Assembly (NCBI GenBank): GCA_903813345.2
Contig: CAIIXF020000006.1
Location: 12,714,348 to 12,778,347 of the forward strand
Length of the DNA stretch: 64,000 bases
Direction: 5' to 3'
Source: Owenia fusiformis
Taxonomy: Eukaryota > Annelida > Polychaeta > Sabellida > Oweniidae
This document shows positions 24,201 to 35,420 of the stretch, piece by piece; within the stretch, counting starts at the first letter, position 1, and the number at the start of each line of letters is the position of its first letter. The translations under genes were made by a program, and so were the position numbers. The notes under the pieces were generated by a model. That model had not been told where the DNA came from and did no database searches. It saw nothing but the letters and a program-made list of their open reading frames with translations.

Positions 24201-27200
24201 TATTAGGCTTCTCAATGAAATAAAAAACCTCAAAAAGGGATAAAACCTTCAAAATGCCGCCAAAAAGCGCCTTCTAATAATTAGGTTGAAGACCACAGTA
24301 GAGTTTCCCATAGGTGGCCATTATAACATTTTACCCTGTATCTTATTAACGATTAGTATCCAAGCCTAGTGCAACATACCACAGTGTTCGGGAGAGACTC
24401 GCCTAGCCTGCTATAACAATCTTACCATGGGTTGTCCACCGAATTTTTGAAATAAATAAACTTGAAGACACTAACCCCCTCTATCGTCAGATTTCTCAGA
24501 GAATTCTGGTAAAATCACCAAGGTCAAAATCACTCCGCCGCCAGCTTAAAATGAGATTTCCCACTGAACTCTGACATGTTTTCAGATAAATTAGGACCTA
24601 CCCTATAAATATTTAGTCCCGATTCACTTCCCAAACGCCAAATGGCGCTCCAATGGGGTAGGGAAGGAGAAAATGACTTTTTATTCAGGAAACCAAATCA
24701 CTAACGGTAACCGCTAATGTCCTTACTCAGGACTATATCCTATCAATTATGGGTAACCAAAAGCTGACAGCAATAGATCGCCTGAGTTTCGTCCCTATGG
24801 GATAATAACATGGAAAATACTGTTAGGTATGAGGTTCCATATCCATCCGCCAAAAGCTATATAGTCCATTTAAAAACCTGTGGTATTGTTCTAAATAACG
24901 CCATAGTTGGCTTCTAGGGTACCTAGTATGCCACTATTTGGTATCAAAATAAAGAGGAGGAGTTCAACTTTCATTTGAATTACGAAAATAGCGATGTAGG
25001 TCAAAATTAGTTCCGACGTGAGCATGTTTACTACGCGTTTGCCTGTCATATCAGAATTGAGGACGTGGTGGCAAACGCGAGTTACAATAAATGGACGCTG
25101 ATATCTCAAAAAGTAACCTGAGTCCCTATAATTTGATGTAGATCAATCGAACCCCTATATGAACAGGTACATTTTGATATATAACACTATGGGGGGTAAG
25201 CGTTTTATAGTTGGTCACGATGGCCATATGTGCAAAGTATTGTTATGAATTTTCGAATTTGGTGTTGGATTACGGTACTCATACCTTTACCACTTTATCC
25301 CTAGTGAATCCATTTTCCTTTTGAGAGGTTATAACTGTGTCTCAAAATGCAGCAAATTGATGCATAAAACATTGAAAGAACACGAGTGGAAGGGGATGAA
25401 AATCAGGAAAACATTTTAGATAAAATACGTTGGTGGGGTGTTTGCACCTTCCCCGTTTCAAAGTCCAAATTATTTAACCATCTCTATGATTGCTTGTCCT
25501 GGAATTAATGGATTGGCTGGCCTAACATATGCACCTTTTCAGATCCTCAGAAAATAGCCAAAATTCAACATGCGGCGGTCTGAAATCTGTTGCGATACCT
25601 TCCGTGGTCCCCCATTACACAAGCCACTCCTTTTCTCTGAGAGAAATGTGTCACATTTAATATATATATTCTTTTTTATATTATTCAGGCCAATGGTTCT
25701 ACTGCCAGACAGAGACAGTGAGGGGCGCAGGATAATTCTATGGAGAGCGGGTAACTTAGATGACATATATCGGTCAAGCCAAGTAACTTAGTCAACATTC
25801 GATATTCGTATGTTCATCAGTATTAACTAAGAATGGTGCCACAATTGAAGTAAACCTCTGTTTAATTATTTTCAATAAACCTATCAGCAAACGTGTAAAT
25901 GATAAATTTGATGTTCTGTTACATATTGGTGAAGCAGTCTTTGGGATATGGCCTAAATTTCTGAATTTCCACTATGTCCCTGTATACCTCTACTTAAAAA
26001 GATGTATGTTATTTGTCATTTTTCATTATGAATCAACCATAAATGTATTTCTTTTTGTTTACATACAGAATGAACTTTTTGTTTCAAAATATTGAAAAAT
26101 GGTACTGCATTTATTTTCTCATGATATGGAGGAAACAAATGCGTGTCAATTTACACTGTAATATCCCACATACTTATATTTCAAGGGTAGTTTTGAAGAA
26201 TAATCAAGAAAATCCATGTTTTCAAATGAATTCATCCTTGTCAAAGAACGTAAATGAGGATATGCGGTTTGAAAAACTAACAACATGTTTTAAGTTATTA
26301 CAATTCTTGTTTAAAACAAACATTTTGAAAGTTGTAATTTCGAATGAAATATCCAACTCAATGAAATTTGTTGATATTTGTGAATTTTTTCTTTCGGAAT
26401 GCACATTGCTGGATCACAGAACCTTGCCTTGTTCGAGATGCACAGAAAGGGTATATTGTTAATACTAGACGTCGTTCGGATATTCGGATGTGATTGACGT
26501 TTTCGTTAATCTCCAACCACTGTAACTTCCAACTTAATTTTTGAAAGCCAAAAATGATAGTCATGAATCGATATTTAAGTCACAGTTGATGCATACATCA
26601 TGTGTCTACATTAACTGTCGAATACATGCCGACTTACATTTATTTAAATATACACAGTTAACTCAAATCATCAATTCTCGAAACGGTTTATCATATAACC
26701 TGACCTGAGTTTAATGTTTCATTTTAATTTATAATTATGGTATCGGATTTGAGTATGATTTTAGTTGAGGCTTAAACAAAGCAATAAAATTGCGTGAAAC
26801 CTTTTGTGAAAATTCGAACGATTTTTCAAGAATCCTCCTTCAAAGTGTTACCACAGTGCTCCCTGGGAGTGGAAATTTCGTCTAGTGTAATCAAAATAAT
26901 AGCGGGTGGTTTGAATTTTTGTTTGAGTTTATAGCTCAGCATCTATAGATTTAAAAACGTGTCGCCTCATTGAGAGGTACATGCAGATTTTGGCGATCTA
27001 TCTTTATAAAAGGCTAAATTTTGTGCAAAAACACGAGTTGACACGCTTACATTTGGAATTGAAATTTCCTATAATTGTCGACTCATGTTTAAAAGTCATG
27101 AAAACAAGGTTGAACACAAAATAATAACCTAGTTACTGTCTATTTAGCATAGGATCACTGAGGGAAATATTATCAATGACTTAAATCGTTAACAGTTAAG

Positions 27201-30200
27201 TTGTATTCCAAGAAAATTCCAATTTAGAAATGCAAAATGTTCAATTTTGTTTTTCAATTATAAAAAATGGCACCTGTAGAGAACAACGTTTACAAAATTA
27301 TTTAAAACGGAGATATTAACTTATGTAACATTCGTTGGCATGTGTCAGGGAGTAAATAAGAAGAATATGCATTTGATTCTATAATCTTGTTCCCAAAGGA
27401 GTTTGTTAAGGAGCGGTATATCTTAACGTACTTTTATCATCCCGTACTTAAATATTTCGAATCCTTATTTCGACAACGCTTTGTTGAGAATGGATTCAAG
27501 ATGTACTCAAAATTAATACGTTAAAAGATGTATTATCATCTTAATAACCACCTCACAAATTATTTTGGAAATCAAAGATGTACGATTTTTGAGATTTTTA
27601 TTTTCGAATGTTGACTTAGTTACTTGGCTTGACTGATATACAAAATGTATAATATAGCAATAACCTCATTTCAGCGGGCAACATAATATAATGATAATTA
27701 TATAGAGGTTATACACCACGGTGTTATAGCATGACGGGTACGTCGATATTACCATATTAACTTACCTGTGTGTGTGAAAACTATGAATGTGATCACTGCG
27801 TCAAATAAAAGAAGCTGCGACCTAATTGCGATCTCGACCATGATTCATAGAAAGTGTCAAAAGAGATAGTAAACAAGACACTTTATATATATATATATTT
27901 CTTTATTGCGACCATAATTGATCATCATAATATACATTATTTTATGTTAACATATATACAAACATTTAGGTGAACAATACAAGGTCGGGATGATATTTAC
28001 AAAATGGCGTTTGTTCGATGTTGATACATCGCATACAAATTGTTAACAATAAATAAACAGTCATCCTGCTCATCTGGAGCGAAGATAAAGGGCAATACGC
28101 CATCCCCATTTTTGTCAATAAGGGGTTTTAATAATAATCGACGACTCTTAAGTTCAGTACAATCCTTTATAAAATGAATTAATGTTTCACACTCTCCACA
28201 TAAAGGACACAATCTATTTTCTTTAGCTTCTTCTTTTAGCTTATTCTTTAGGGGTTCAACAGTAATTCTTAGACTCGAAAAAAAGTCAGCAAATTTGTAT
28301 ACATGTGAATTCTGAGTTATAACCAATTTATTTAGCTTAAAGGACCATGTGCAGTATGGCGAGTGGTTTTAGACAGTCATATCTTTCACCATGAGTACTT
28401 TCTAGGCATGAATACACTGGTTTTTATTAAAACAATATGTTTTCTTTTGAGTGAAGCCCCAATGATGATAAAAATATCAATCCAAAATTTATGAATACGG
28501 ACCCCGTGTCGACATGTTTCCAAAATATTGAGCATATTTACTCAAAAGGGATCTTCTTTTACTGATTTTTATTGCATAAAAATATTATTCAACGAAGGGT
28601 CTTAACGTCTCTAAAAGTAGAATTGTTTGAAGGTCTAGTTTTGAAGATATTAATTTTCGATGACCAAAATCATACTGAAAACAATGGATAGCATGAGTTT
28701 TCCCTATGGGAAAATAACATGTGATTTGTGGTTTTTAACTTCAGCGCATGTCAAACATCATCCCCTTTTCAGGAAGTGTCAAAATAGTGTGTAGAAGAAA
28801 CTTTTGATATGTTTAAATTGAGAAAAACAAGATACTCACTTGAGAAAATAAACCTGACATTTTTTTAAAAGAGTTCATAATTTTTCAGAGAGTAAGATTG
28901 ATATTTTCTTCGGGACTTCAGTTGAAAGAAAACATTGTTTATCGCTGCGACATCGCCTAAAAATTACTCATCGCTTCTGCAAAATGTTTGATGAATAAGA
29001 CATGATCGCCAAAAGTGATAGATAAGACATCTGGTTTGTTTATCATATTAAAATCAACATGGCAAACATTCTCAAATTTTACTCTGTACATTACCAGAGA
29101 CCCTAATCCCTCTGCGATTTCGGTCTTACGATACTTATCAGAAACAATTATATATTGCGCCATAAATCATCAAATCTCGACCCATGGTTCGACATTTCCT
29201 AAGAGTTTTGATTCAAATCATAGCCCTGTCAAATTTTCAAGTAGACTTCAAATCAATACCGACAATATAAACGAAAATTACGAACATGAAATTTCCTATT
29301 CAGGTGGTTACCAGACCGGAAAGGATTGTGGGTACACAAATGAAGACCTTTTTGGTTATGTTGGATGTTTGTTCATGTGTATGATGAGAGAAGAGGTGAC
29401 TCAGGTAAAAGTCACTTTCTAACGTTATTTATTGATATTTATACCTATCCAATCTTAATTATTCAGTACAATACCTTCACGATATACCTTCCCAGCATTT
29501 CCCACTTGGCGTTTATTTCGTAGAAGTTTTGTTATTTCCTATCTGCTATTTGTAGACAAAAGACAGTAAAAGGCGCAGTATCATTCCATTTTTGACATGC
29601 TTGAAAAAATCTTGGTGTTGTAATATACGATATCTGACATTATCTATGATAACATTTGAACATTGCTAAATATATATAATGGCAGTACGTGTGTTGGTAG
29701 GGCCAGAATACTATTTATAAAGTCACGTATTTCCAGATTTATCAAGTATGATCATTTGAACTTATGTAGTACTCAAACAGCATGTACATGTGACAATAAG
29801 AACTTGTTGATTACTTCCTGCGAAACTATTGGATTTTGATATAATAGCTTTCCCACGGAGCATTTGGACAGCTCAATGATCGTGACCTTTGAAATCGAAT
29901 TAAGTCGATCCGCGGCTTACTTTTGGTCTCTAACTGTGTCTTACATCAGTATCATCAATCCGTGTAAGTATCGGAGCGCTGGAGTACTTCTTTTTCGATC
30001 AAGACTTGTAATTGTTAGTCGAGTGAATCGTTTTACTGCCAAATTCCAATATGGCGGTTTCTGCTCGGACATTTTCGTAAATCTCCGGAGGTTGTCCGAA
30101 CCTAACTAATTCTCAGAATTCATTTCGTTCGTTGCGTATCTCGCTCCTAGCAAACCGCCATATTGGAAATAGGTCTAAAAAACGTTCACTCGATGAACAA

Positions 30201-33200
30201 TTTACAAGTCTTGATCGAAAAAGAAGTACTCCAGCGCTCCAATACTTACACGGATTGATGATACTGATGTAAGACACAGTTAGAGACCAAAAGTAAGCCG
30301 CGGATCGACTTAATTCGATTTCAAAGGTCACTATTGATGCGCTGTTCACTTCTCCGTTTGAGAGCCATAAGCCAAAATCTAACATGGCTCTCGAAGTGAG
30401 TAACTTGTTGACACATGGACCGTGATTCAACATAAAAAACGTGAAACTTAAAAGAGTCCGTGAACTTTTAAAAAGTGTTAACATTGTGTCAATGGGACTT
30501 TGAGCCGAACTTTTAAAAATAGAAAATTAAACACAAAATTTAAATATAGAAGAAAAATGTTGGTCTTTATGGTTTAAAGTGCAGATTTCAAAGCTACATT
30601 GATTTAGCAAACATTGTACTGTACACAAAGTTTTCATCTATTTTTGAAGGTTAATGGAGTTGTAATTCTTCAAGATGGAACTGGACAAACCTTGAAGCAT
30701 ACTACTTTCTTTGGAATTGAAAACGTGAAAAATGGGCCTGGGCTATTCTACGTATGTTAAAGTATTGCTTTGTTGCTAGGTTTCTTACAGTTTTTGGTCT
30801 TCTCCCTTTGGCACTTGTGCTTAGATAGATAGATGTATCTCATACTTGAGTGGGTTTGGGGTAGATATCACCCGGGAATATATATCGTATCTGAGGAGCG
30901 GGCAGGATATATTGTATATGTCCCGCTCCAGGCCAAATGCGGGCAGATATAATATATCCATCCCGCTCCCGGGAATTTTTCAAAAGTTTAAAAAAGTTTA
31001 AATATCAAAAGTTTTAATTTTTTTAATTTTAAAATTTAATTTTTTTAAGTTTAAATGTTACAATTTCATTGTATTGAACAAAAAGAATATTACGAAAATG
31101 TTAAATATAAATATCTTGTCATTTGAAAAAGGTGGAAAAGGTTATATCTACCCTAAACCCACTCAAGTATGAGATACACCAGTTATGCACGGTCGGTTTG
31201 GATACATGGAATATCCCTCGGGATATTCCCTGTATCCAAAACCTCCCAGTGCATAACCCCTATATATATTCCATAATACTACTGTTTTCCCAGGGAAATA
31301 TGATGGAATAAAATCGTATTGAACCGTATTACACGAAAAAATCGTATTGTCCCCGGGAAAAATAGTATTGGAGCGTATTTCATGAAAAAATCGCATTGTC
31401 CCAGGGAAAAATCGTATCGAAGCATTTTTTTAGATTCATATTGTCCCTGGGAATAAATCGTATCGGAACGTAGTAACCTATTATTTTTGGTTTCCCGGTT
31501 ATTTTTAACCTTGGCTAATTGATAAAAGTTTTATCCAAATGTAACATTTTAGAGGAATGTATTATGGAATAATTATTAACAATATTTGTCACTTCGTTTA
31601 TTTCTATGTTTATATATCATGCATATTTATTTTAAACTTTATCTAAATGCACCCACTTACTAATTGACTAAACCAACATTTAGTATCATCCTAAGCGAAG
31701 CCGTTTTCTTTAAATTTCTCAGATTTCTGTGAAATCACATGTTTAGAACAATAGAAAGGTCAACCCAAATCAAAGTTATTTGGTTTTTACATAAACTGAT
31801 GGTTTAATTTATTCCTTAAATCTCCAATGAGGCCTCCCAGAAGAATTATTTCATTACATATTTTCTTTGTATTTTCAGAACAATTTTCCCGCCCGTATCA
31901 AGGATGTATTCATGTACAACATGGGGACCGTCATGGAGGCGTTTATGGCCATCATTTGGCCTTTCATATCAAATAAAATAAAGGAAAGGGTAAATATTGT
32001 TTCCTTCCGTTTCTGTAGGAATTAATCAATTATAAACAGTATTTAAAATTCGACCTTCAGTAACCATGAAGTGTTTCCAATTCAGTCATAACGATCTAAT
32101 AACAAAGCTTGAGAAGAATTTGATTTAATTACCGTACATGATCTCACTTATGGCGAATTATTGTACATTTTTACCACCTACCACTAATAATACTCAATCA
32201 GCCGGGCGCCGTTGTAAAAATCTGAGCAAATGTGACAACGGCATAATGTGACCATAGTCACGGCGAAATCAAGACATCTGGGAAAAGTCACCGGCGCCCG
32301 GCGCGGTCGATTCAGAAATCGGCCGATGACTACTCATCGGCAGGCGCCCGGTGCATATGTGACCTAGGCATAATAAACAGTTGTAGCAATACTAGGGTCA
32401 TTTCTGCTCGCAAAATAGCGAAATATTGGACTTTGGGCATTCGGCAATATGTGAAATATATAGAGGATATCCTATGATTTATGAGTGATATGATTTTTAT
32501 CCACGATTGGATATGATATCTGCACGAGCGAGCGTATCGAGAATATTATAGAATAGAATATTATAGAAACATTTTATCACCCATTGAGCAAATTTTTTAC
32601 CTGTGCATTGTTACTTTATTACCTTGAAGTACACATCGTACCTATGACCGATCATCAGTTTGAGTAATAGTTGTGTTTCAAATATTAATTGTTGGGCATA
32701 TACAAGACCAATGTTAATGCTACCAAAATTGAAGAATTGAGGAATTGGACCTGCAGGCCTTACTTTTTATACAGTCATATCTTTTTCTGTTTTGAAAAAT
32801 TCGATAAGTGATGTATATTTCTTAGTTTTTCAAAGAAATCTATAATATTTCGTCGCGGGTTTATCTTCACATCTTAATTTCAATGCAGCACCATCATTTT
32901 GCAAACGAGTTAACTTGAAATATCAGAACGTCATGTACTATTCTCATACTTGTAGAACTTATATGACTGTCATTCACCATTTATTAATATAATAACTATA
33001 ATCAGTATAAAAATAATTTGCTACATTGGTGACAAAATGTTTCTAGTTTCTTGCTGAATGTCGAGTTTCATTTTACGAAATGTAATTTCAGGCTGCATAG
33101 GGTGATTTTGCAAACCACTATTTAGGGTAGATTTTAAATATTTTTACGCAAAACTCATTTACAATCATTCAAATACCCTGAATTTGTGTTGCAGTTCAGC

Positions 33201-34772
33201 TACTATTCTAATTTAGAGGAACTTTATAAGAAGATGCCTATGGAGTTATTTCCAAAGGAGTACCTACCAGATGACTACACAGGTCCTCATGCTGGGACTC
33301 TCAGCCAGATATCTAGTGAGTGACTTACGAAGCCTTATAAGGGACATGAAAATCATTTCCACCTCGGTAGAAACTATTTTCACCGCGGTGGAAATTATGC
33401 TGGGACTCTCAGCCAGATATCTAGTGAGTGACTTACGAAGCCTTATAAGGGACATGAAAATCATTTCCACCTCGGTAGAAACTATTTTCACCGCGGTGGA
33501 AATTATCTTTCACGCGCAGTTAATTAATTTCCACCTCCGTGAAAATAATTTTCACCGCGGTGAAAATAATTTTCACCGCGGTGGGAATTAATTTCCACCG
33601 AGGTGAAAATAGAATAAGAATATCTAATTCAAAAATCAAAAAAATTAATTTAAAAAAACGAAAATTCTTAATTCGGAAAAAATGTATGTCCCTTATAAAG
33701 CTTCGTAGTGACTGAAAGCTCCTATTCGATAAAATCCACCTAATCGATTGGCACATTGTTGAACGATTTAAGGTGGTCATGATTTCATTAAGATATTAAT
33801 CACACCGGAATAGCCTGACAACGGTAAAGTCAGATACCGTTGTCACAAATGGCGGACACAACCGTCGCTTCAATTAGATTTTTATGAACTCTATGTTTAA
33901 TAGAGCAACTAGATTTAATTCCTTTGCTACTGCAATCACTCAAAGTGTTTTTCTACTGATCATATAGTTAAATATGTTCTACCATCGAAATAAAGGCTTT
34001 AATTTTACCGATCGGAATATGACACCGGACAACGGATACTGTATAAATGACAACGGTAAGTGTGGGTCAAATGTGATGTAAGATCGAGGTGACAACAGTA
34101 AACAGTCACATCTTACCATATGCCATTGTCTTTGTAAATTCAAATTCAGATTCCGTTGTCATTGACGATATCGAAGACGCTATATTGTAGCGATTCACGA
34201 CACCATTTGATAGAAATTGGGATTTCATATAATACATCATCACACGAGCTTAATATAATAACACATGTACAGAATTAGCGACATTAAAGTCCAATGAAAC
34301 GAGGAACAAGTGATTAAAGAGTTGAAGCGACGGTTATGTAATTGTGACAAAGGTATCTGACTCTACTGTTGTCAGGCTATTCCGGTGTGTTAATAGGGTC
34401 GAACATTTCCGCTGCTATCACGCTACTTTGTTACCCATGGAGAGGTAACTCATTTAGGGATCACAAGATTTTCCTCTTTCTCCTTTTGAATCTCAAAAAT
34501 AGATTCCACGTGAGATACTTATTTTGATAATTTTGATAATTCTATGTGCTGTACCCTCCCCCCATCCTAGGGACCTGCTTTTTAACTAGATCTGACGTAT
34601 GAGGTTTTTGTAATTGTATATTCCAGCCTACTGGTATGAGCGCGTGACGTCACCAGAGCTTCACAAAAGAATCAAGACATTGAGCACTGAACAGTTCAAA
34701 GTTGACGAGAAGAAACGACCGAAAAAAGGACAAGACGAAGTTGCAAGCTTCAGAAAACTCAACATTGACTAA
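21222..34772 (+). CDS. CRAL-TRIO lipid-binding protein, array copy 3 (transposon-expanded introns)
   Basis: Eight exons: 21222-21423, 22000-22162, 25689-25750, 29304-29404, 30650-30751, 31879-31989, 33195-33315, 34627-34772 (stop TAA); 335 residues, one codon shorter than copy 2 in exon 2 (LFRDM instead of LFLRDM). All splice phases match copies 1 and 2 and no stop or frameshift is seen, so the gene looks intact despite spanning 13.5 kb. Landmarks: MATRDYGGCFPGLDDILLDG, FLLQFLRRCKFSQLEARTMF, PDRDSEGRRIILWRAG, LQDGTGQTLKHTTFFG, IKDVFMYNMGTVMEA, FPKEYLPDDYTG, and a basic tail ending FRKLNID. Introns 1-7 hold MITEs, a LINE end and foldbacks. A 108-bp tandem duplication has copied the end of exon 7 plus its donor. 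Confidence 0.9.
21542..21992. mobile_element. MITE with long TIRs ending 7 bases before exon 2 of copy 3
   Basis: Left AAAGGACCACGTGTAGTATG and further into the arm TTTTGGCAGTCATAT and CACCATGAGTACTTTCTGGC are mirrored by GCCAGAAAGTACTCATGGTG, ATATGACTGTCGAAAA and CATACTAAAAGGAGCCCCTTT at the right end. Arms are about 150-200 bases. No transposase. A relative lies at 28339-28940. Confidence 0.8.
22460..22910. mobile_element. TIR element of the ATAACGTCATTTC family in intron 2 of copy 3
   Basis: Left end ATAACGTCATTTCGAAGGCC and right end GCCCGCAGAAATGACGTTAT form imperfect TIRs like those of the 20770 palindrome. An internal hairpin at about 22750-22882 pairs GGTATGTTATAA...GTCACTATCGTTGCA with TGCAACGATAGTGACATAACC. 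Confidence 0.75.
23218..23676 (+). repeat. 459-bp direct repeat, copy 1
   Basis: Begins GGTTGAAGACCACAGTAGAG and ends CAGGACTATATCCTA. As far as I could compare by eye it is identical to 24284-24742. It contains AATAAATAAA near its middle. The pair could be the LTRs of a very small retroelement or a recent segmental duplication. Confidence 0.85.
24284..24742 (+). repeat. 459-bp direct repeat, copy 2
   Basis: Second copy, offset by 1066 bases from the first with 607 bases between the two. The sequences diverge immediately after ATCCTA (ATAG in copy 1, TCAA in copy 2) and immediately before GGTTGAAG. Confidence 0.85.
25751..27650. other. Intron 3 of copy 3, left part: no recognised feature
   Basis: AT-rich sequence; open frames here (for example 26043-26462) show no domain, codon bias or splice context. 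Near 27658 a fragment AATAACCTCATTTCAGCGGG belongs to the same family as the 20770 palindrome. Confidence 0.5.
27880..28326 (-). mobile_element. 5'-truncated non-LTR retrotransposon (LINE) 3' end
   Basis: On the minus strand a 109-residue frame (28326 to 27997) contains RLCPLCGECETLIHFIKDC followed by an Arg-rich helix. This is the CCHC-like cysteine/histidine motif (CxxC...H...C) found after the reverse transcriptase of many LINEs. Downstream on that strand are CAATAAAGAAA and a TA-rich tail near 27880-27900, consistent with a LINE 3' end. No reverse transcriptase core remains. It lies in intron 3 of CRAL-TRIO copy 3. Confidence 0.7.
28339..28940. mobile_element. Second member of the AAAGGACC MITE family, right end lost
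   Basis: TAAAGGACCATGTGCAGTAT, ACAGTCATATCTTTCACCAT and AACAATATGTTTTCTTTTGA match the left arm of the element at 21542. The right part (TTTTCAGAGAGT, CTTCAGTTGAAAGAAAACAT) matches its right arm up to about 28935, but the terminal repeat is missing. It immediately abuts the LINE fragment. Confidence 0.7.
29874..30338. repeat. Long foldback, arms about 160 bases
   Basis: GTGACCTTTGAAATCGAATT ... CGGAGCGCTGGAGTACTTCT is mirrored by AGAAGTACTCCAGCGCTCC ... AATTCGATTTCAAAGGTCAC. The inner part pairs too (CCAATATGGCGGTTT with AACCGCCATATTGG). Both arms read the same frame, so identical peptides appear on both strands; these are not genes. It lies in intron 4 of copy 3. Confidence 0.85.
30832..31181. 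mobile_element. 350-bp TIR element in intron 5 of copy 3
   Basis: GATGTATCTCATACTTGAGT then GGGTTTGGGGTAGATAT at the left end is mirrored at 31145-31181 by ATATCTACCCTAAACCC then ACTCAAGTATGAGATACACC. The interior has repeated GAGCGGG/CCCGCTC and CCCGGGA words. Confidence 0.8.
32190..32372. repeat. GGTCACATTTGCTC-type foldback element (member 2, rearranged)
   Basis: Contains GCCGGGCGCCGTTG, TGAGCAAATGTGACAACGGC, GGCGCCCGGCGCGGTCGATT and CATATGTGACCTAGGCATAA, matching parts of the 17547 element. It lies in intron 6 of CRAL-TRIO copy 3. Confidence 0.6.
33291..33506 (+). repeat. 108-bp tandem duplication covering the end of exon 7 and its splice donor
   Basis: Units 33291-33398 and 33399-33506 read identically. 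Each begins with the last 25 bases of exon 7 (GCTGGGACTCTCAGCCAGAT), continues through the GTGAGT donor, and ends with palindromic TTTCACCGCGGTGGAAAT. The palindrome motif is repeated further to about 33610. Confidence 0.9.
33796..34393. mobile_element. 600-bp TIR element bounded by TTAA
   Basis: TTAATCACACCGGAATAGCC, TGACAACGGTA and GTCAGATACCGTTGTCAC at the left are mirrored by GTGACAAAGGTATCTGAC, CTGTTGTCAG and GGCTATTCCGGTGTGTTAA at the right. TTAA at both ends would fit a piggyBac-like target duplication, but no transposase is present. It lies in intron 7 of copy 3. Confidence 0.75.
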
Positions 34773-34880
34773 AATATGTTTGAATTAAACACGCTGCATG
34801 CAATCGGCAATCTAACGTAATGGAAATCCATGCCCATCAATCCCTGTTGATCATCAAAGTTATTATCAAACATTTTATTG

Positions 34881-34886
34881 AATAAA
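34881..34886 (+). terminator. Candidate polyadenylation signal of CRAL-TRIO copy 3
   Basis: AATAAA about 110 bases after the stop codon. Confidence 0.5.
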
Positions 34887-35254
34887 ATATTGGCCAAAAA
34901 ATTGGTCCATGAAAATTACATGCGGGCCAAGAATAAATTGGGTTGATGGTTGGGTTGAGAATTATCTAACCAGAGACATTTAAACATCTTTTTGACGTAT
35001 CTAACTAGTGCTCTTTTCACGCAAGGTTAATGTCTGAAGGACACGGCTGCATTCTAGCTGACACACTATTTGCTTGCTTCACGTTGATCTAATATTATGA
35101 TTGTTTACATTAACATATTCATTTCTTATGAGGGAAAAAGATTGAATAAAATTAGTTTATTAGTTTTAAAGCAAAATACACAGTTTTCCTGTATGATAGC
35201 CAATTATATAAAGTGCGTCCCCTCAAAAAACGCAACAAGCAAAAAATTCGTAAA

Positions 35255-35420
35255 ACCACAAAACCAGTGATGATTACATCAATTTCATGTGTTTTAGCAT
35301 AAAAGCCACTTGTCTTCTCTTCGAATGGTATGTCATCCATTCATACATGACCCCAGACCACTGAATGATCATTCCTTTTGCAAAACAGGAGGCCAACATC
35401 TGCTTCGGACCAAGTTTTAG
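35255..35420. repeat. Dispersed repeat, copy 2
   Basis: Shares the ordered words described for 18845-19100. Confidence 0.6.

Larger units (their letters stand above)
23168..25333. mobile_element. 2.2-kb TIR element with internal long direct repeats
   Basis: AGTTAACCTCTTAAAAGGAA followed by AATGGATTCA at 23168 is mirrored near 25310-25333 (TGAATCCATTTTCCTTTTGAGAGGTTATAACT), with ACCTTT/AAGGT words matching further in. No long transposase frame. It sits in intron 2 of CRAL-TRIO copy 3. Confidence 0.6.

Noticed and set aside
26043-26462. 139-codon open frame in CRAL-TRIO copy 3 intron 3
   Set aside because: AT-driven composition (Phe, Asn, Ile, Lys rich), no domain pattern, no matching splice context.
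29864-30484. Two open frames of 81 and 123 codons with shared peptide
   Set aside because: They are the two arms of a foldback element and mirror each other; no gene-like context.
33264-33780. Several overlapping open frames on both strands
   Set aside because: Produced by the 108-bp tandem duplication and palindromic repeat; the repeated peptide is an artefact of the duplication.
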